Shown: piece by piece, positions 32,758 through 41,947 of the stretch
Position numbering within the stretch: position 1 is the stretch's first letter
Layout: every line of letters starts with the position of its first letter
Assembly (NCBI GenBank): GCA_035570235.1
Contig: DATMML010000042.1
Location: 1 to 64,000 of the forward strand
Direction of reading: 5' to 3'
DNA from: Vicinamibacteria bacterium
Lineage (GTDB): Bacteria; Acidobacteriota; Vicinamibacteria; Fen-336
Length of the DNA stretch: 64,000 nucleotides
Translations under genes and position numbers: made by a program
Notes under the pieces: generated by a model
Seen by the model: the letters and a program-made list of their open reading frames with translations, nothing else
Told to the model about the DNA's origin: nothing
The model's database searches: none

Positions 32758-33594
32758 TCAGCGCAGCGCCTCCTCGAGGGCGGCCGCGGCCTCCGTTTTC
32801 TCGTCGCGGTATTTGACGATCACGGGGGTGGCGAGGGCGAGGCCGTGCCGCTCCGCGAACGGCTCCGCCAGCCGGCGGGAGCCCGGTACCACCACCGCTC
32901 CCTCGGGGATCCGCAGGGGCGTGTCCGGAGTCCGCCGATAGGTCGTCTTCCGGGGGATGTCGTAGACGGTCACGGAGCCGGTCAGGACCACCCCCGAGCC
33001 CAGCACCGCCCTCCGGCCTACGATCGCCCCCTCGTAGACACCGCAGTTGCCCCCCACCAGCACCTCGTCCTCCACGATCACGGGCAACGCCCCCACCGGC
33101 TCCAGCACCCCCCCTAGCATGGCCCCGGCCGAGAGATGAACGCGCCGCCCCACCTGCGCGCAGGAGCCCACGAGGGCGTGGGAGTCGATCATCGTTCCCT
33201 CTCCCACGTGGGCTCCCACGTTCACATAGGCGGGGGGCATGATCACCACCCCCGGCCCGAGATGGGCGCCGGACCGCACGGCGGAGCCGCCGGGTACGAT
33301 TCGGACACCGTCCTTCAAGCCCAGCCGACGGGGCGGAAGAGTGTCCTTGTCCACGAAGTGGAGGGGCCCCGCGGGCGGGAACTCGAGGAGGCGGCCGAGC
33401 CGGAATCCGAGCAGGATTCCCTTCTTCACCCAGGCGTTCACCCGCCAACCGTCACCGCCCGGCTCGGCGGCGCGGATAAGGCCCAGTTCCAGACCCTCCC
33501 GGAAGGCGTCGAAGACGGCGCGGGCCTCGTCGCCCAGGGCCTCCGCGGGCAAGGAGTAATACGCCTCGATCTGCTCGGGAAGCGCCTTTGGCAC
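32758..33594 (-). CDS. dapD: Tetrahydrodipicolinate N-succinyltransferase
   Basis: A 278-residue left-handed beta-helix acyltransferase of the succinylase branch of diaminopimelate/lysine synthesis. Hexapeptide repeats run through about residues 95-215 ([38 protein letters not shown], ending [10 protein letters not shown]), the signature [15 protein letters not shown] being diagnostic for DapD. GTG start 2 nt after the dapA stop. With dapA upstream and dapF elsewhere in the window, the organism has a meso-diaminopimelate wall. Confidence 0.95.
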   Translation of the reverse strand: MPKALPEQIEAYYSLPAEALGDEARAVFDAFREGLELGLIRAAEPGGDGWRVNAWVKKGILLGFRLGRLLEFPPAGPLHFVDKDTLPPRRLGLKDGVRIVPGGSAVRSGAHLGPGVVIMPPAYVNVGAHVGEGTMIDSHALVGSCAQVGRRVHLSAGAMLGGVLEPVGALPVIVEDEVLVGGNCGVYEGAIVGRRAVLGSGVVLTGSVTVYDIPRKTTYRRTPDTPLRIPEGAVVVPGSRRLAEPFAERHGLALATPVIVKYRDEKTEAAAALEEALR

Positions 33595-33596
33595 GC

Positions 33597-34478
33597 TCAG
33601 AGCAGCTCCAGCTCCTCTAAGGCGGAGCGGAGGGCCTCCCGGGTGGAGTCGGCAGGCGGGCAGAGGGGCAAGCGGAAGCTCTCCTCACAGAGGCCCAAGA
33701 GGGCGAGCGAGGCCTTTACGGGGATGGGGTTGGATTCGAGGAAATTCAGGTTCATGAGGCGCAGGAGCCGGTTGTGGAGCCGCCGGGCCTCCGCGAAGTC
33801 CCCGCGCGCGCAGGCTGCCACCAGGTCGTGCATGGGACGGGGAACCTGGTTAGCGGCCACGGAGATGACCCCTTCGGCTCCCAGCGCCATCAGGGCCAAG
33901 GTGAAGGCGTCGTCTCCGGAGAGTACCTCGAAGCCTGGTGGCCGGTCGCGGAGGATGTCCATGATCTGGCCCAGGTTGCCGGAGGCCTCTTTCACCGCGG
34001 CCACGTTCCCGTGCTGGGCCAGGCGCAGGAGGGCCTTGGCGTCGATGTTGCTTCCCGTCCGGCCGGGAACGTTGTAGACCACCACCGGCACCGAGCTCGC
34101 GTCGGCAATGGCCGCAAAGTGGCGGTAGTAGCCCTCGGAGGTGGGCTTGTTGTAGTAGGGACCCACCGAGAGCACGCCGTGTGCGCCCTGGGCCGCCGCG
34201 GCCCGCGCTTTCTCGATGGCGACCCGCGTGTCGTTGCTGCCCGCCCCGGCCAGGACCGGGGTCCTCCCCGCCTCCGCGAGCGTGATCTCGATGACCCGCC
34301 GCTGCTCCTCCCCGCTGAGGGTCGCGCTCTCCCCCGTCGTCCCGCAGGGCACCAGGACGTCGATCCCTCCTTCAACCTGGCGACGCACCAGCCGGCGGAG
34401 CGCGCCCTCGTCCAGGCTCCCGTCCTTCGTGAAAGGGGTGACCAGGGCCACCCCCGCACCCGCGAACGATCGTGCCAT
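33597..34478 (-). CDS. dapA: 4-hydroxy-tetrahydrodipicolinate synthase
   Basis: A 293-residue TIM-barrel aldolase condensing pyruvate with aspartate semialdehyde. Visible: [20 protein letters not shown], the pyruvate/oxyanion motif [16 protein letters not shown], the catalytic Tyr in [11 protein letters not shown], and the Schiff-base Lys in [15 protein letters not shown] 34478 is preferred over an upstream in-frame start because of family length and a GAGAGAGG site. First gene of the dapA-dapD-DUF985 operon; the 265 nt upstream hold no other gene. Confidence 0.96.
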   Translation of the reverse strand: MARSFAGAGVALVTPFTKDGSLDEGALRRLVRRQVEGGIDVLVPCGTTGESATLSGEEQRRVIEITLAEAGRTPVLAGAGSNDTRVAIEKARAAAAQGAHGVLSVGPYYNKPTSEGYYRHFAAIADASSVPVVVYNVPGRTGSNIDAKALLRLAQHGNVAAVKEASGNLGQIMDILRDRPPGFEVLSGDDAFTLALMALGAEGVISVAANQVPRPMHDLVAACARGDFAEARRLHNRLLRLMNLNFLESNPIPVKASLALLGLCEESFRLPLCPPADSTREALRSALEELELL

Positions 34479-34743
34479 CCCTAACCTCTCTCGGATCGAT
34501 ACTCTCACGTCGGAGTCAGCGTCCTCGACGTGCCGTTCACGCTTCCCGCGGCGTCCGCCTAACGTCGGCGGGGGTCTGGACGCTCCACGTGCTTAACCTT
34601 CGGCCTCCTGGCCGTAGCGCCCGTCATGTGGGCGAGTCAGGATGCCACGCTACCACGAACCGACGCCGAGTCAGGTCCCATAGCCTTGTCCAGCCTCGGT
34701 TAGATCACAACCCGCTGGCGGGGATCGCGTTCGACTAGGTGCT

Positions 34744-36153
34744 TCAAGGGCAACCCTCCGGGACGTAGCCGATCGCCCGCAGCTTCTCGCAAGTCTCAGG
34801 GCTCAGGGGGGGCGGCCCCGGCTTCCCCTCCAGGAGCCCCCGCGTCCGCACCCACTCCCGGTCCGAGCGCTCCTGTAGCAGCTCCAGCTCGCGCCGCTGC
34901 ACCCTGAGCTCGTCGGGCCGGGAGCGCGCGAGGTCGTGGGTCTCGCCGGGATCCGCCCGGCGGTCGAAGAGCGCGTAGCGGTTGCCGTCACCCACCGGAG
35001 TGGCTACGACCTTGAGCCGCCGATCCCAGGTTCCGCTCAGGTTCCGGTCGTTCTGCGCGTAGAGGCGCGGCCGGGCGGGGCCGGCCCCTCCGCGGATCAC
35101 GGGCAGGAGGCTCTCCCCCGCCAGGTCGGGCGGGTAGGAGACCTTAACCGCATCGAGAATGGTGGGGACGATGTCCAGGGTGGAGGCCAGCACGTCGCTG
35201 CGCTGCCCAGGGGGGCCGCCGGGGAGGATCGCGATGAGGGGGATGCGCAGGGAGGGGTCGAAGAGGTCTTCGCCGTGATCGAAGAAGTAGTCGTGCTCCC
35301 CCAGGCTCTCCCCGTGGTCCGAGGTCAGCACGAGAATCGTGTTGTCGCGGACGGCGGAGGCCTTGAGCGCATCCACGACCTTCCCCACCTCCTGGTCCAC
35401 GGTGGCGATCTCGCCGTCGTATTGGGCGACGTAGTAGCCCAGTCGGTCATGGCCCGGCACCGCCCATTGGTAGGGAATCCCCCCGTGGTAGTCCCTCACC
35501 ACCTTGAGGTGCGGGCCCGCGGCGGCGGAGGGGTCCAGGAAGGCGGTGTCAAAAGGCGGGGGCGGGGTGTAGGGGGCGTGGGGGTTGACGTAGTGGAGCC
35601 AGAGCAGGAAGGGCCGGTCGGGGCGCGCCTCCCCCAGAAACTTGACCCCCGCCTCCGTGATGGCCCGCGTGCGGTCCATCTCCGAGGGGAGGGCCGCCTC
35701 CTCCCAGGTCTCCCGGTAGGCTTGGAAGCCCTTGGCGTAGCCGAGCGAGGCCGCGAGGTTCGGGTTGTCCACGACCGCGGTGGTGGCGTAGCCCGCGGCC
35801 TTGAGCACGCTTGCCAGGGTGGGGTTCATCTCCACGAGGATGGGGTGGGTCTTGCTGTAGCCGGTCTGGGAGGCCCGCCGTCCGGTCAAGAGGGCCACGA
35901 AACTCCCCCGCGTCTTCGGCCAATACGTATAGGCCTCCTCGAACACTGTCCCTTCCCGCCCCAGGGCATCGAGGCGGGGGCTGGTCTTCCGGGGGTAGCC
36001 GTAGGTCCCCAAGTGATCGGCCCGGAGGGTATCGATCGTGAGCAGGAGGACGCTGAGGCGCGTGCCCCCCGCGGAGGGCTTCGTCGAGACCTCTTTCCCG
36101 GGCCCGGGACAGGCGATGAAGGCCAGGGCCAGCAGGGCGGGAACACGCCTCAC
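34744..36153 (-). CDS. Sulfatase-fold lipoprotein without the formylglycine motif
   Basis: A 469-residue member of the alkaline phosphatase/sulfatase superfamily. Lipoprotein signal MRRVPALLALAFIAC. Metal-binding Asp41 in LLLTIDTLRADHLGTYG, and the second metal site LTSDHGESLGEHDYFFDHGE, are present. The position of the formylglycine motif (C/S-x-P-x-R) reads YWPKTRGSF (77-85): there is no Cys or Ser, and a Thr sits two places on. A true sulfatase is therefore unlikely; a phosphatase or phosphotransferase using Thr, or a dead enzyme, is more probable. GTG overlaps the tsaE stop. Confidence 0.85.
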   Translation of the reverse strand: MRRVPALLALAFIACPGPGKEVSTKPSAGGTRLSVLLLTIDTLRADHLGTYGYPRKTSPRLDALGREGTVFEEAYTYWPKTRGSFVALLTGRRASQTGYSKTHPILVEMNPTLASVLKAAGYATTAVVDNPNLAASLGYAKGFQAYRETWEEAALPSEMDRTRAITEAGVKFLGEARPDRPFLLWLHYVNPHAPYTPPPPFDTAFLDPSAAAGPHLKVVRDYHGGIPYQWAVPGHDRLGYYVAQYDGEIATVDQEVGKVVDALKASAVRDNTILVLTSDHGESLGEHDYFFDHGEDLFDPSLRIPLIAILPGGPPGQRSDVLASTLDIVPTILDAVKVSYPPDLAGESLLPVIRGGAGPARPRLYAQNDRNLSGTWDRRLKVVATPVGDGNRYALFDRRADPGETHDLARSRPDELRVQRRELELLQERSDREWVRTRGLLEGKPGPPPLSPETCEKLRAIGYVPEGCP

Positions 36154-36575
36154 GCGGCGTCCTCCTCGATGCGCACGCGCCGCCGATCATCCCCCGCGTG
36201 CTCGAGGGTAACCCGGACGGGATGCGACCAGGGTACGCGCGAGAGGCGCTCCGCCCACTCCACGGCCAGGATGCCCTGGGGACCGGGCAGCTCCTCCAGC
36301 CCCAGCTCCCGCTCGTCCCCGTCGCCGTGCAGCCGGTAGAGGTCGGCATGGTGAAGGGTCAGCCGACCGGGGTAGGAGGTGAGGAGGACGAAGGTGGGGC
36401 TCGCCACCTCCTCGGGGTTCGCCCCCAGGCCCCGGGCCAGGCCCCGCACGAAGGCCGTCTTACCCGTCCCCAGCTCCCCGCTGAGAAGCACCACCTCGCC
36501 CCCGCGGAATCGTGCGGCCAGGGCGGCGGCCAGGTCGCCGGTCTCCGACTCGGCGTGGCTTAGGTGGTCGCGGAT
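36150..36575 (-). CDS. tsaE: tRNA threonylcarbamoyladenosine synthesis ATPase TsaE
   Basis: About 141 residues: ESETGDLAAALAARFRGGEV, Walker A SGELGTGKTAFVRGLARGLG, the conserved SPTFVLL, HHADLYRL, and AVEWAERL. It works with TsaB/TsaD to make t6A on tRNAs reading ANN codons. No ATG, GTG or TTG stands at the expected start; in-frame codons there are CTC-ATC (ATC at 36575, listed here) and the next GTG would cut into the core. It overlaps the nnr gene by 16 nt and shares GTGA with the sulfatase-like gene. Confidence 0.9.
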   Translation of the reverse strand: MRDHLSHAESETGDLAAALAARFRGGEVVLLSGELGTGKTAFVRGLARGLGANPEEVASPTFVLLTSYPGRLTLHHADLYRLHGDGDERELGLEELPGPQGILAVEWAERLSRVPWSHPVRVTLEHAGDDRRRVRIEEDAA

Positions 36576-38161
36576 GAGGGGTCTCCGGGGCCAGGAGCCA
36601 GCAGGGACTGCAGGGCTTCGGGAATGGCGTCGAGCACGTCCCCGGCGAGGAGCGATTCCCGACCCCGTCGGGCGGCCGCCCGGTCCCCGGCGAGCCCGTG
36701 CAGATAGACGCCCGCCGCCCCCGCCACCCACGCCGGATGGCGGGCCAGGAGGGCCCCGATCATCCCCGCCAGCACGTCGCCCGTTCCGCCGCTGGCGAGG
36801 CCGGGATTACCGGTCGGGTTCACCGCAGCGCGGCCATCGGCCTCGACCACGAGCGTCCGATGACCCTTCAGAACCACGAGCGCCCCCGTCTCCTGGGCCA
36901 AGGCCCGGGCCGTCTCCAGGCGACGCTTCTGGACTTCGTCGCTCTTCAGGCCCGCCAGCCGCGCCATCTCGCCCGGGTGGGGCGTCACCACGGTGGGGTT
37001 GTCGCGCCGGAGGGCCTCCAACGAGCCCGCCGCTCGCGAAGAGGGAGAGGGGGCAAGAGCGTTTAGGCCGTCCGCGTCCACCAGGAGGGGGACCGGGCAG
37101 CGCCGAACGAACTCGCGGACGAAGTCGCGGGTACCCGGGTCCTGGCCCAGACCCGGCCCGAGCACGACCGCGTCCCTCTTTTTCGCCAGCGATACCGCCC
37201 GCTCCACCGCCTCGCGGGAGATGCCGCCGGACGCGGTCGCGGCCAAGGGCTCGGTCATGATCTCGGGTCGGGCTGCCGCCACCATGGGGAGGGCGGGGAC
37301 GGCGGTGGCCACCGTCACCAGACCGACCCCGGTGAGGAGGGCCCCTCTCGCGGCCAGCACGGCCGCCCCCGTCTTGCCCAGCGACCCCGCCACCACCAGC
37401 ACATGTCCGTAGGTGCCCTTGTGGGAGTCGGGGGCCCGTGCCGGGAAGGCCCGAGCGGCATCCGCTGCCTCCAGGAGGAAGAGCCGGGGCCCGGTCTGGT
37501 CGATCACTTCCTGGGTAATGCCGATGTCGGCCACCACCAGCTCGCCGATGTGGTCGCAGGCGGGAGGGAGCACGTGGCCGTACTTGGGCGCGCCGAATGT
37601 CACCGTCACCGAGGCGGTCACCGCCAGTCCGGGAAACTCCCCCTGGTCGGAGGAGATCCCGGAGGGGATATCCACCGCCACCACCGGCGTGCCCGCCTCC
37701 CCCCGGCGTGCGATCTCCGCCACCGCCAGCCCCACCACGCCCCCGGGCTCCTTGCGCAAGCCGGTACCGAGGAGCGCGTCCACCAGGAGATCCGCCCCCC
37801 GCAGGCGCTCGCGTGCGCCCTGCCAGGCGGCCTCGTCCGGCACTTCCGTGAGCGTGCCCCCGGAGCGCTCGTAGGCCCCCATGTGCAAGCGGGCGTCCCC
37901 GGTCACGTCGGCGCGGGCGCCCAGGAGAACGACTTGGGGGCGGAGACGGAGAAGGCGCCGCGCGGCTCCGAAACCGTCTCCTCCGTTGCTCCCTTTGCCA
38001 CAGAGCACGGCGGGATGGCGGGCCCCGGGGTAACGCTCAAGGATCACGCGAGCCACCGCCGCCCCCGCGTTCTCCATGAGGAGGGCGCCGGGCAGGCCGA
38101 TCTCCTCGATGGTTCGGCGGTCGGCCTGCCGCATTTCCGCGGCGGTGAGGACAGCCCGCAC
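36560..38161 (-). CDS. nnr: Bifunctional NAD(P)H-hydrate repair enzyme (epimerase plus dehydratase)
   Basis: A 533-residue fusion. The N-terminal YjeF/NnrE domain (about 1-215) holds MENAGAAVARV and CGKGSNGGDGFGAARRL; the C-terminal ribokinase-like NnrD domain (about 235-520) holds GHVLVVAGSLGKTGAAVLAA, VVLGPGLGQDPGTRD and NPGLASGGTGDVLAGMIGAL. It returns damaged NADHX/NADPHX to active cofactor using ADP. The tsaE neighbour is a very common arrangement. GTG start, 9 nt after uppP. Confidence 0.97.
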   Translation of the reverse strand: MRAVLTAAEMRQADRRTIEEIGLPGALLMENAGAAVARVILERYPGARHPAVLCGKGSNGGDGFGAARRLLRLRPQVVLLGARADVTGDARLHMGAYERSGGTLTEVPDEAAWQGARERLRGADLLVDALLGTGLRKEPGGVVGLAVAEIARRGEAGTPVVAVDIPSGISSDQGEFPGLAVTASVTVTFGAPKYGHVLPPACDHIGELVVADIGITQEVIDQTGPRLFLLEAADAARAFPARAPDSHKGTYGHVLVVAGSLGKTGAAVLAARGALLTGVGLVTVATAVPALPMVAAARPEIMTEPLAATASGGISREAVERAVSLAKKRDAVVLGPGLGQDPGTRDFVREFVRRCPVPLLVDADGLNALAPSPSSRAAGSLEALRRDNPTVVTPHPGEMARLAGLKSDEVQKRRLETARALAQETGALVVLKGHRTLVVEADGRAAVNPTGNPGLASGGTGDVLAGMIGALLARHPAWVAGAAGVYLHGLAGDRAAARRGRESLLAGDVLDAIPEALQSLLAPGPGDPSSATT

Positions 38162-38170
38162 CCCTCGACT

Positions 38171-38989
38171 CTACAGCAGGTGCCCTCCCCGCACCAAGAG
38201 TAGCGCTCCCACGAGGGCGGCGAGGGCGAAGCGGTAGTACACAAAGGGCAAGTAGTTGCGCGTACGCACGTAGGCGAGGAGAACGCGGATGGCGAGGAAG
38301 CCGGAGAGGGCGGCGGCGACCATTCCCAGGAGAAGGGGTCCGTGCCCGCCCCCCGCGCGGATGAGGTGCGGCACCTTCAGGACGGCGGCCCCGAAGGTGA
38401 TGGGGGTGGCGAGGAGGAAGCTGAAGCGTGCCGCCTCCTCGCGGCGGTAGCCGAGGAAGAGCCCCATGCTGATGGTGGCCCCTGACCGCGACACGCCGGG
38501 GACGATGGCTAGGGCTTGGGCGAGGCCGACAAGGAGGGCGTCGCGGGTGGTCACGCCCAGGGCCTCGCCCTGGCCGGTGGCCCGGCGGTCCGCGGCCAGC
38601 AGCACCCCTCCCATCGCGGCCAGGGTCAGGGCCACGAGACCGGGGGCGCGGAAGACGGTCTCCGCCCACTTGTCGAGGAGGACCCCCGCCACCGCACCCG
38701 GCACGGAGGCGGCGGCCAGCAGCCAGAGCAGACGGCTCTCCGCCTCCGCAAAGGGCGCGCCCCGGACGAGCCCGCGCAGCCCGGCCGTGATGAGCCGCCA
38801 CCAGTCTCCGGCGAAGGCAGCGACCACCGCCCCCAGGGTACCCAGATGGAGGGCCACGTCAATGGCCAGGCCATGCTCCTCCCAACCGAGGATCCAGGGG
38901 ACAAGGATAAGGTGGCCGGAGCTGCTGATGGGCAGGAACTCGCCGAGCCCTTGCACGAGACCGAGGACCAGCGCCTGAAGATACGTCAT
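38171..38989 (-). CDS. uppP: Undecaprenyl-diphosphatase (bacitracin resistance)
   Basis: A 272-residue polytopic membrane protein recycling the lipid carrier of peptidoglycan and glycan synthesis. Active-site motifs: GLVQGLGEFLPISSSGHLIL at the N-terminus and IVPGVSRSGATISMGLFLG (about 160-180), then FSFLLATPITFGA. ATG 38989 begins the conserved MTYLQALVLGLVQG; the upstream in-frame start has no family support. First gene of uppP-nnr-tsaE-sulfatase-like. Confidence 0.97.
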   Translation of the reverse strand: MTYLQALVLGLVQGLGEFLPISSSGHLILVPWILGWEEHGLAIDVALHLGTLGAVVAAFAGDWWRLITAGLRGLVRGAPFAEAESRLLWLLAAASVPGAVAGVLLDKWAETVFRAPGLVALTLAAMGGVLLAADRRATGQGEALGVTTRDALLVGLAQALAIVPGVSRSGATISMGLFLGYRREEAARFSFLLATPITFGAAVLKVPHLIRAGGGHGPLLLGMVAAALSGFLAIRVLLAYVRTRNYLPFVYYRFALAALVGALLLVRGGHLL

Positions 38990-39006
38990 CGCGCGACCGG
39001 GGCGCG

Positions 39007-39036
39007 TTGACATCTCCGCGGAGCGTCTGTTAGCCT
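39007..39036 (+). promoter_or_regulatory. Promoter of the class IV aminotransferase gene
   Basis: TTGACA (39007-39012), 18-bp spacer, TAGCCT (39031-39036). Leader of about 33 nt. It lies in the 87-nt gap between divergent uppP and the aminotransferase. Confidence 0.65.
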
Positions 39037-39076
39037 GCAATTCCTTGCGCGGTCCGCGCGATTCCAGGTGTCAGGC

Positions 39077-39943
39077 ATGGGTTTTTTCGCCTCCGTGAAC
39101 GGGAACGTGGTGCCGATCGAGGAGGCCCGGGTCTCCGTCCTCGACAACGGGTTCACGTTCGGGGACAGTGTCTACGAGACGCTCCGCACCTACCGCGGGC
39201 GGCCCTTCGCGCTCGGCCGGCACCTGACCCGCCTGCGGGCTTCCGCCGACCGCCTGGGCTTCGAAATTCCCTTCGCGGACGCAGTCTTGGCCGCCCGTCT
39301 CGACGCCCTCCTGGCCCGGGCCGAGAACCCAGAATCCTACATCCGCCTGATCGTGACCCGGGGGGTGGGTGACATCTCCTACCGATTCGAGCGGGTGAAG
39401 GGGCCCACGGTGGTGATGGTGGTGAAACCCTACGATCCCTACCCCGAGGGCCACTACCGGGAGGGCATTTCGGTGGTGGTGGTTTCCATCCGCCGCAACC
39501 ACCCCCGCGCCCTCGATCCTGCCATCAAGTCCAGCAACCTCCTGAACAACATCCTGGCCGTGCGCGAGGCCCAAGCCCGGGGCGCTGAGGAGCCCGTGCT
39601 CCTGAACGAAAAGGACGAGATCACGGAAGGAGCGAGCACGAACCTCTTCATCGTGAAAGGAGGAACCGTACTCACGCCCCCCCTCGCGGCGGGGATCCTG
39701 GCCGGAGTCACCCGCGCCGTTCTCTTCGACCTGCTCCCCGACATCGGTCTCCCGGTGCGAGAGCAGACCGTGCGCGTCCACGACCTGAAGGCCGCGGACG
39801 AGGCCTTCGTGACCAGCACGACCCGGGAGACGATGCCGATCCGGGCCGTGGACGGGACCCCGATCGGAGAGGGCCGCCCCGGCCCCCTCACCCGGCGCAT
39901 CCTCGAGGCCTTCCGAGCCTACGCCCCCCTCCATTCCCATTGA
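39077..39943 (+). CDS. Class IV aminotransferase (branched-chain or D-amino-acid type)
   Basis: A 288-residue fold-type IV PLP enzyme. The start FFASVNGNVVPIEEARVSVL and NGFTFGDSVYETLRTYRGRP are typical; the PLP lysine is in DPAIKSSNLLNNILAVREA, and the phosphate-binding part is EGASTNLFIVKGGTVLTPPL with GILAGVTRAVL. IlvE, D-alanine transaminase and aminodeoxychorismate lyase share these motifs, and the sequence alone does not choose. ATG 39077 is used; GTG 39068 would add three residues. Confidence 0.88.
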   Translation: MGFFASVNGNVVPIEEARVSVLDNGFTFGDSVYETLRTYRGRPFALGRHLTRLRASADRLGFEIPFADAVLAARLDALLARAENPESYIRLIVTRGVGDISYRFERVKGPTVVMVVKPYDPYPEGHYREGISVVVVSIRRNHPRALDPAIKSSNLLNNILAVREAQARGAEEPVLLNEKDEITEGASTNLFIVKGGTVLTPPLAAGILAGVTRAVLFDLLPDIGLPVREQTVRVHDLKAADEAFVTSTTRETMPIRAVDGTPIGEGRPGPLTRRILEAFRAYAPLHSH

Positions 39944-39971
39944 CCTCCCTCCCCCCGTAAGGGACCCCCCC

Positions 39972-40196
39972 TCACTCTCCACGGGGGTCCCGGCGGGCCA
40001 GGAGCCAGCCGGGAATGAAGATCGCCACCCCCACCAGCATCATGCGCAGCATGGCAATCGTGCTCGGGGTTCCGAAGAAGGCCGTCGCCGACACCAGGGT
40101 CACCATGAGACCCGTGACCTGGAGGAAGCGGCCGAGAAAGTAGCGCCGCCAGACCCCCGCGTTCTCACCCCTCTTGGGCGACAAGCGGGCTCTCAC
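39972..40196 (-). CDS. Small two-helix membrane protein
   Basis: A 74-residue protein: basic start, then hydrophobic segments FLQVTGLMVTLVSATAFFGT and MMLVGVAIFIPGWLLARRD. No domain recognised. Its GTG overlaps the mutL stop (GTGA), so it is the last gene of the recO-glyQ-glyS-ppdK-mutL run. It is convergent with the aminotransferase gene. Confidence 0.7.
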   Translation of the reverse strand: MRARLSPKRGENAGVWRRYFLGRFLQVTGLMVTLVSATAFFGTPSTIAMLRMMLVGVAIFIPGWLLARRDPRGE

Positions 40197-41947
40197 TGGC
40201 GCCTCCAGCCCGTGCGCCCAAACCAGCGGCTCACGTCCTCGCGCGGGATGCGAACGCTGGTCGGGCGGCCATGGGGGCAGAGGGTGGGATGGGCAGTCGC
40301 CCCCAGATCGCGAACGATGGCGGCCATGCTCGCGGCGGACAGGGCCTGCCCCGCCCGCACGGCGGAGTGGCAGGCGAGGGTGGCGGCCGAGCGTTCCTGG
40401 GCGCCCGAAACGATCCATTCCCCCTCCTCGCGCTCCCGGAGATCCCGCAGGAAGCGCTCCAGGGCAGACGCCGCATCGCGTCCGCCGAGGAGGGCGGGCA
40501 CGGCCCGGACGCGGGTGGAACCACCCCCGAACTCCTCCACGTCCCAGCCGAAGGCGGCCAGCGACTCTTGCCCCGCCTCCAGCAGAGGCCGCAGCTCGGG
40601 GGGGAGCGTGACCACCTGGGGCGCGAGGAGCATCTGCGATTCCACCGCGCCCCGCCCGAGCTCCTCGAGCAGGCGCTCGAAGCGCACCCGTTCATGGGCG
40701 GTGTGCTGGTCGACCAGGATCAGGTCCTCGCCGTCCGTGACCACGATGTAGGTGTCCCGGTGCTGGCCCAGCACGGCGGGGGGGCCTCCCACCGCGGAGG
40801 GTCCGCCTTCGGCCACGAGCCCGGAGAGCGCCCCGAAATGACTCCCTCTGGCCGCGCCCTCTCCACCCCCCGTGGCCAAAAAGGCCTGGACCGCCTCCTC
40901 CACCCTCGCCGTGTCCGCACGCGGTGCCTGTCGCACGCCCCCGGAAAGGGCTGTCCGGACCGCGCGCTCCACGGCCGTGAATACCGTGCGGGTATCCGCG
41001 AAGCGCACCTCCGTCTTGGCGGGATGGACGTTCACGTCCACCAGGTGAGGGGGCACCTCCACGAAGAGGACGGCCTCCGCCCCCCGGTCCCCCGCCCCCG
41101 CCGCCCGGTACGCTTCGCTCACCGCCTTGGCAAGGGCCCGGTCGCGCACGGGCCGGCGGTTCACGAAGAGGCGGAGGCTCGCCCGCGGGGGGCGGGGGCG
41201 ATCGGGCCGCGACACCAAGCCTTCGACCTTGACCCATTCCTCCCCGCCGTCGACGGCCAGGAGATCCTCCAGGAAGCCCTTCCCGAAGACCTGGTAGACC
41301 CGCGACGGCAGGCTCTCGGCCGCCGGCGCCTCCAGGACTGTCCGGCCTCCCGACTTCAGGACGAAGCCGATCTCCGGTCGGGCCAGGGCCAGGAGCGTGA
41401 CCGCTTCCGCCACGTGGGTGGCCTCCGTCGACTCCGCGCGCAGGAACTTGCGCCGCGCGGGCACGCCCCCGAAGAGGTCGCGCGCCTCCACCGTCGTTCC
41501 CCGCGGGTGCCCGGCGTCCCGCACGTGGATCTTCCGCCCGTCCCGAAACTCCACCTCCGTGCCCGCGGAGCTGCCCTCATCGCGGGTCCACAGCACGAGA
41601 TGGGAGACGCTGGCGATGGAGGGGAGGGCCTCGCCCCGGAAGCCGTGGGTGGCGACGGCCTGCAGGTCGACGAGCGCCCTCAGCTTGGAGGTGGCGTGGC
41701 GCTCCAGGGCCAGCTCGGCATCTTCCCGGCTCATGCCCAGGCCGTCGTCGCGCACCCGGATCAGCGCCTTGCCCCCCGCCTCGATCTCCACCTGCACGGT
41801 CCGGGCCCCGGCGTCGATCGCGTTCTCGACCAGCTCCTTCACCACCGAGGCCGGTCGCTCCACCACCTCTCCGGCCGCGATCTTGTTGACGAGGTCCTCC
41901 GGGAGGCGCTCGATGCGACGCCCTCCTCCCACGCCGCGACCGTTCAA
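40193..41947 (-). CDS. mutL: DNA mismatch repair protein MutL
   Basis: A 584-residue GHKL ATPase. ATPase motifs: ELVENAIDAGARTVQVEIE, RDDGLGMSREDAELALERHA, and HGFRGEALPSIASVS. The C-terminal endonuclease motif DQHTAHERVRFE (matching DQHxx2Ex4E) and the downstream LCPHGRPTSVRIP are present, as in nicking MutL proteins of bacteria without MutH. TTG 41947 overlaps the ppdK stop (TTGA) with GGGGA upstream; GTG 41932 is an alternative. Confidence 0.95.
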   Translation of the reverse strand: MNGRGVGGGRRIERLPEDLVNKIAAGEVVERPASVVKELVENAIDAGARTVQVEIEAGGKALIRVRDDGLGMSREDAELALERHATSKLRALVDLQAVATHGFRGEALPSIASVSHLVLWTRDEGSSAGTEVEFRDGRKIHVRDAGHPRGTTVEARDLFGGVPARRKFLRAESTEATHVAEAVTLLALARPEIGFVLKSGGRTVLEAPAAESLPSRVYQVFGKGFLEDLLAVDGGEEWVKVEGLVSRPDRPRPPRASLRLFVNRRPVRDRALAKAVSEAYRAAGAGDRGAEAVLFVEVPPHLVDVNVHPAKTEVRFADTRTVFTAVERAVRTALSGGVRQAPRADTARVEEAVQAFLATGGGEGAARGSHFGALSGLVAEGGPSAVGGPPAVLGQHRDTYIVVTDGEDLILVDQHTAHERVRFERLLEELGRGAVESQMLLAPQVVTLPPELRPLLEAGQESLAAFGWDVEEFGGGSTRVRAVPALLGGRDAASALERFLRDLREREEGEWIVSGAQERSAATLACHSAVRAGQALSAASMAAIVRDLGATAHPTLCPHGRPTSVRIPREDVSRWFGRTGWRRQ

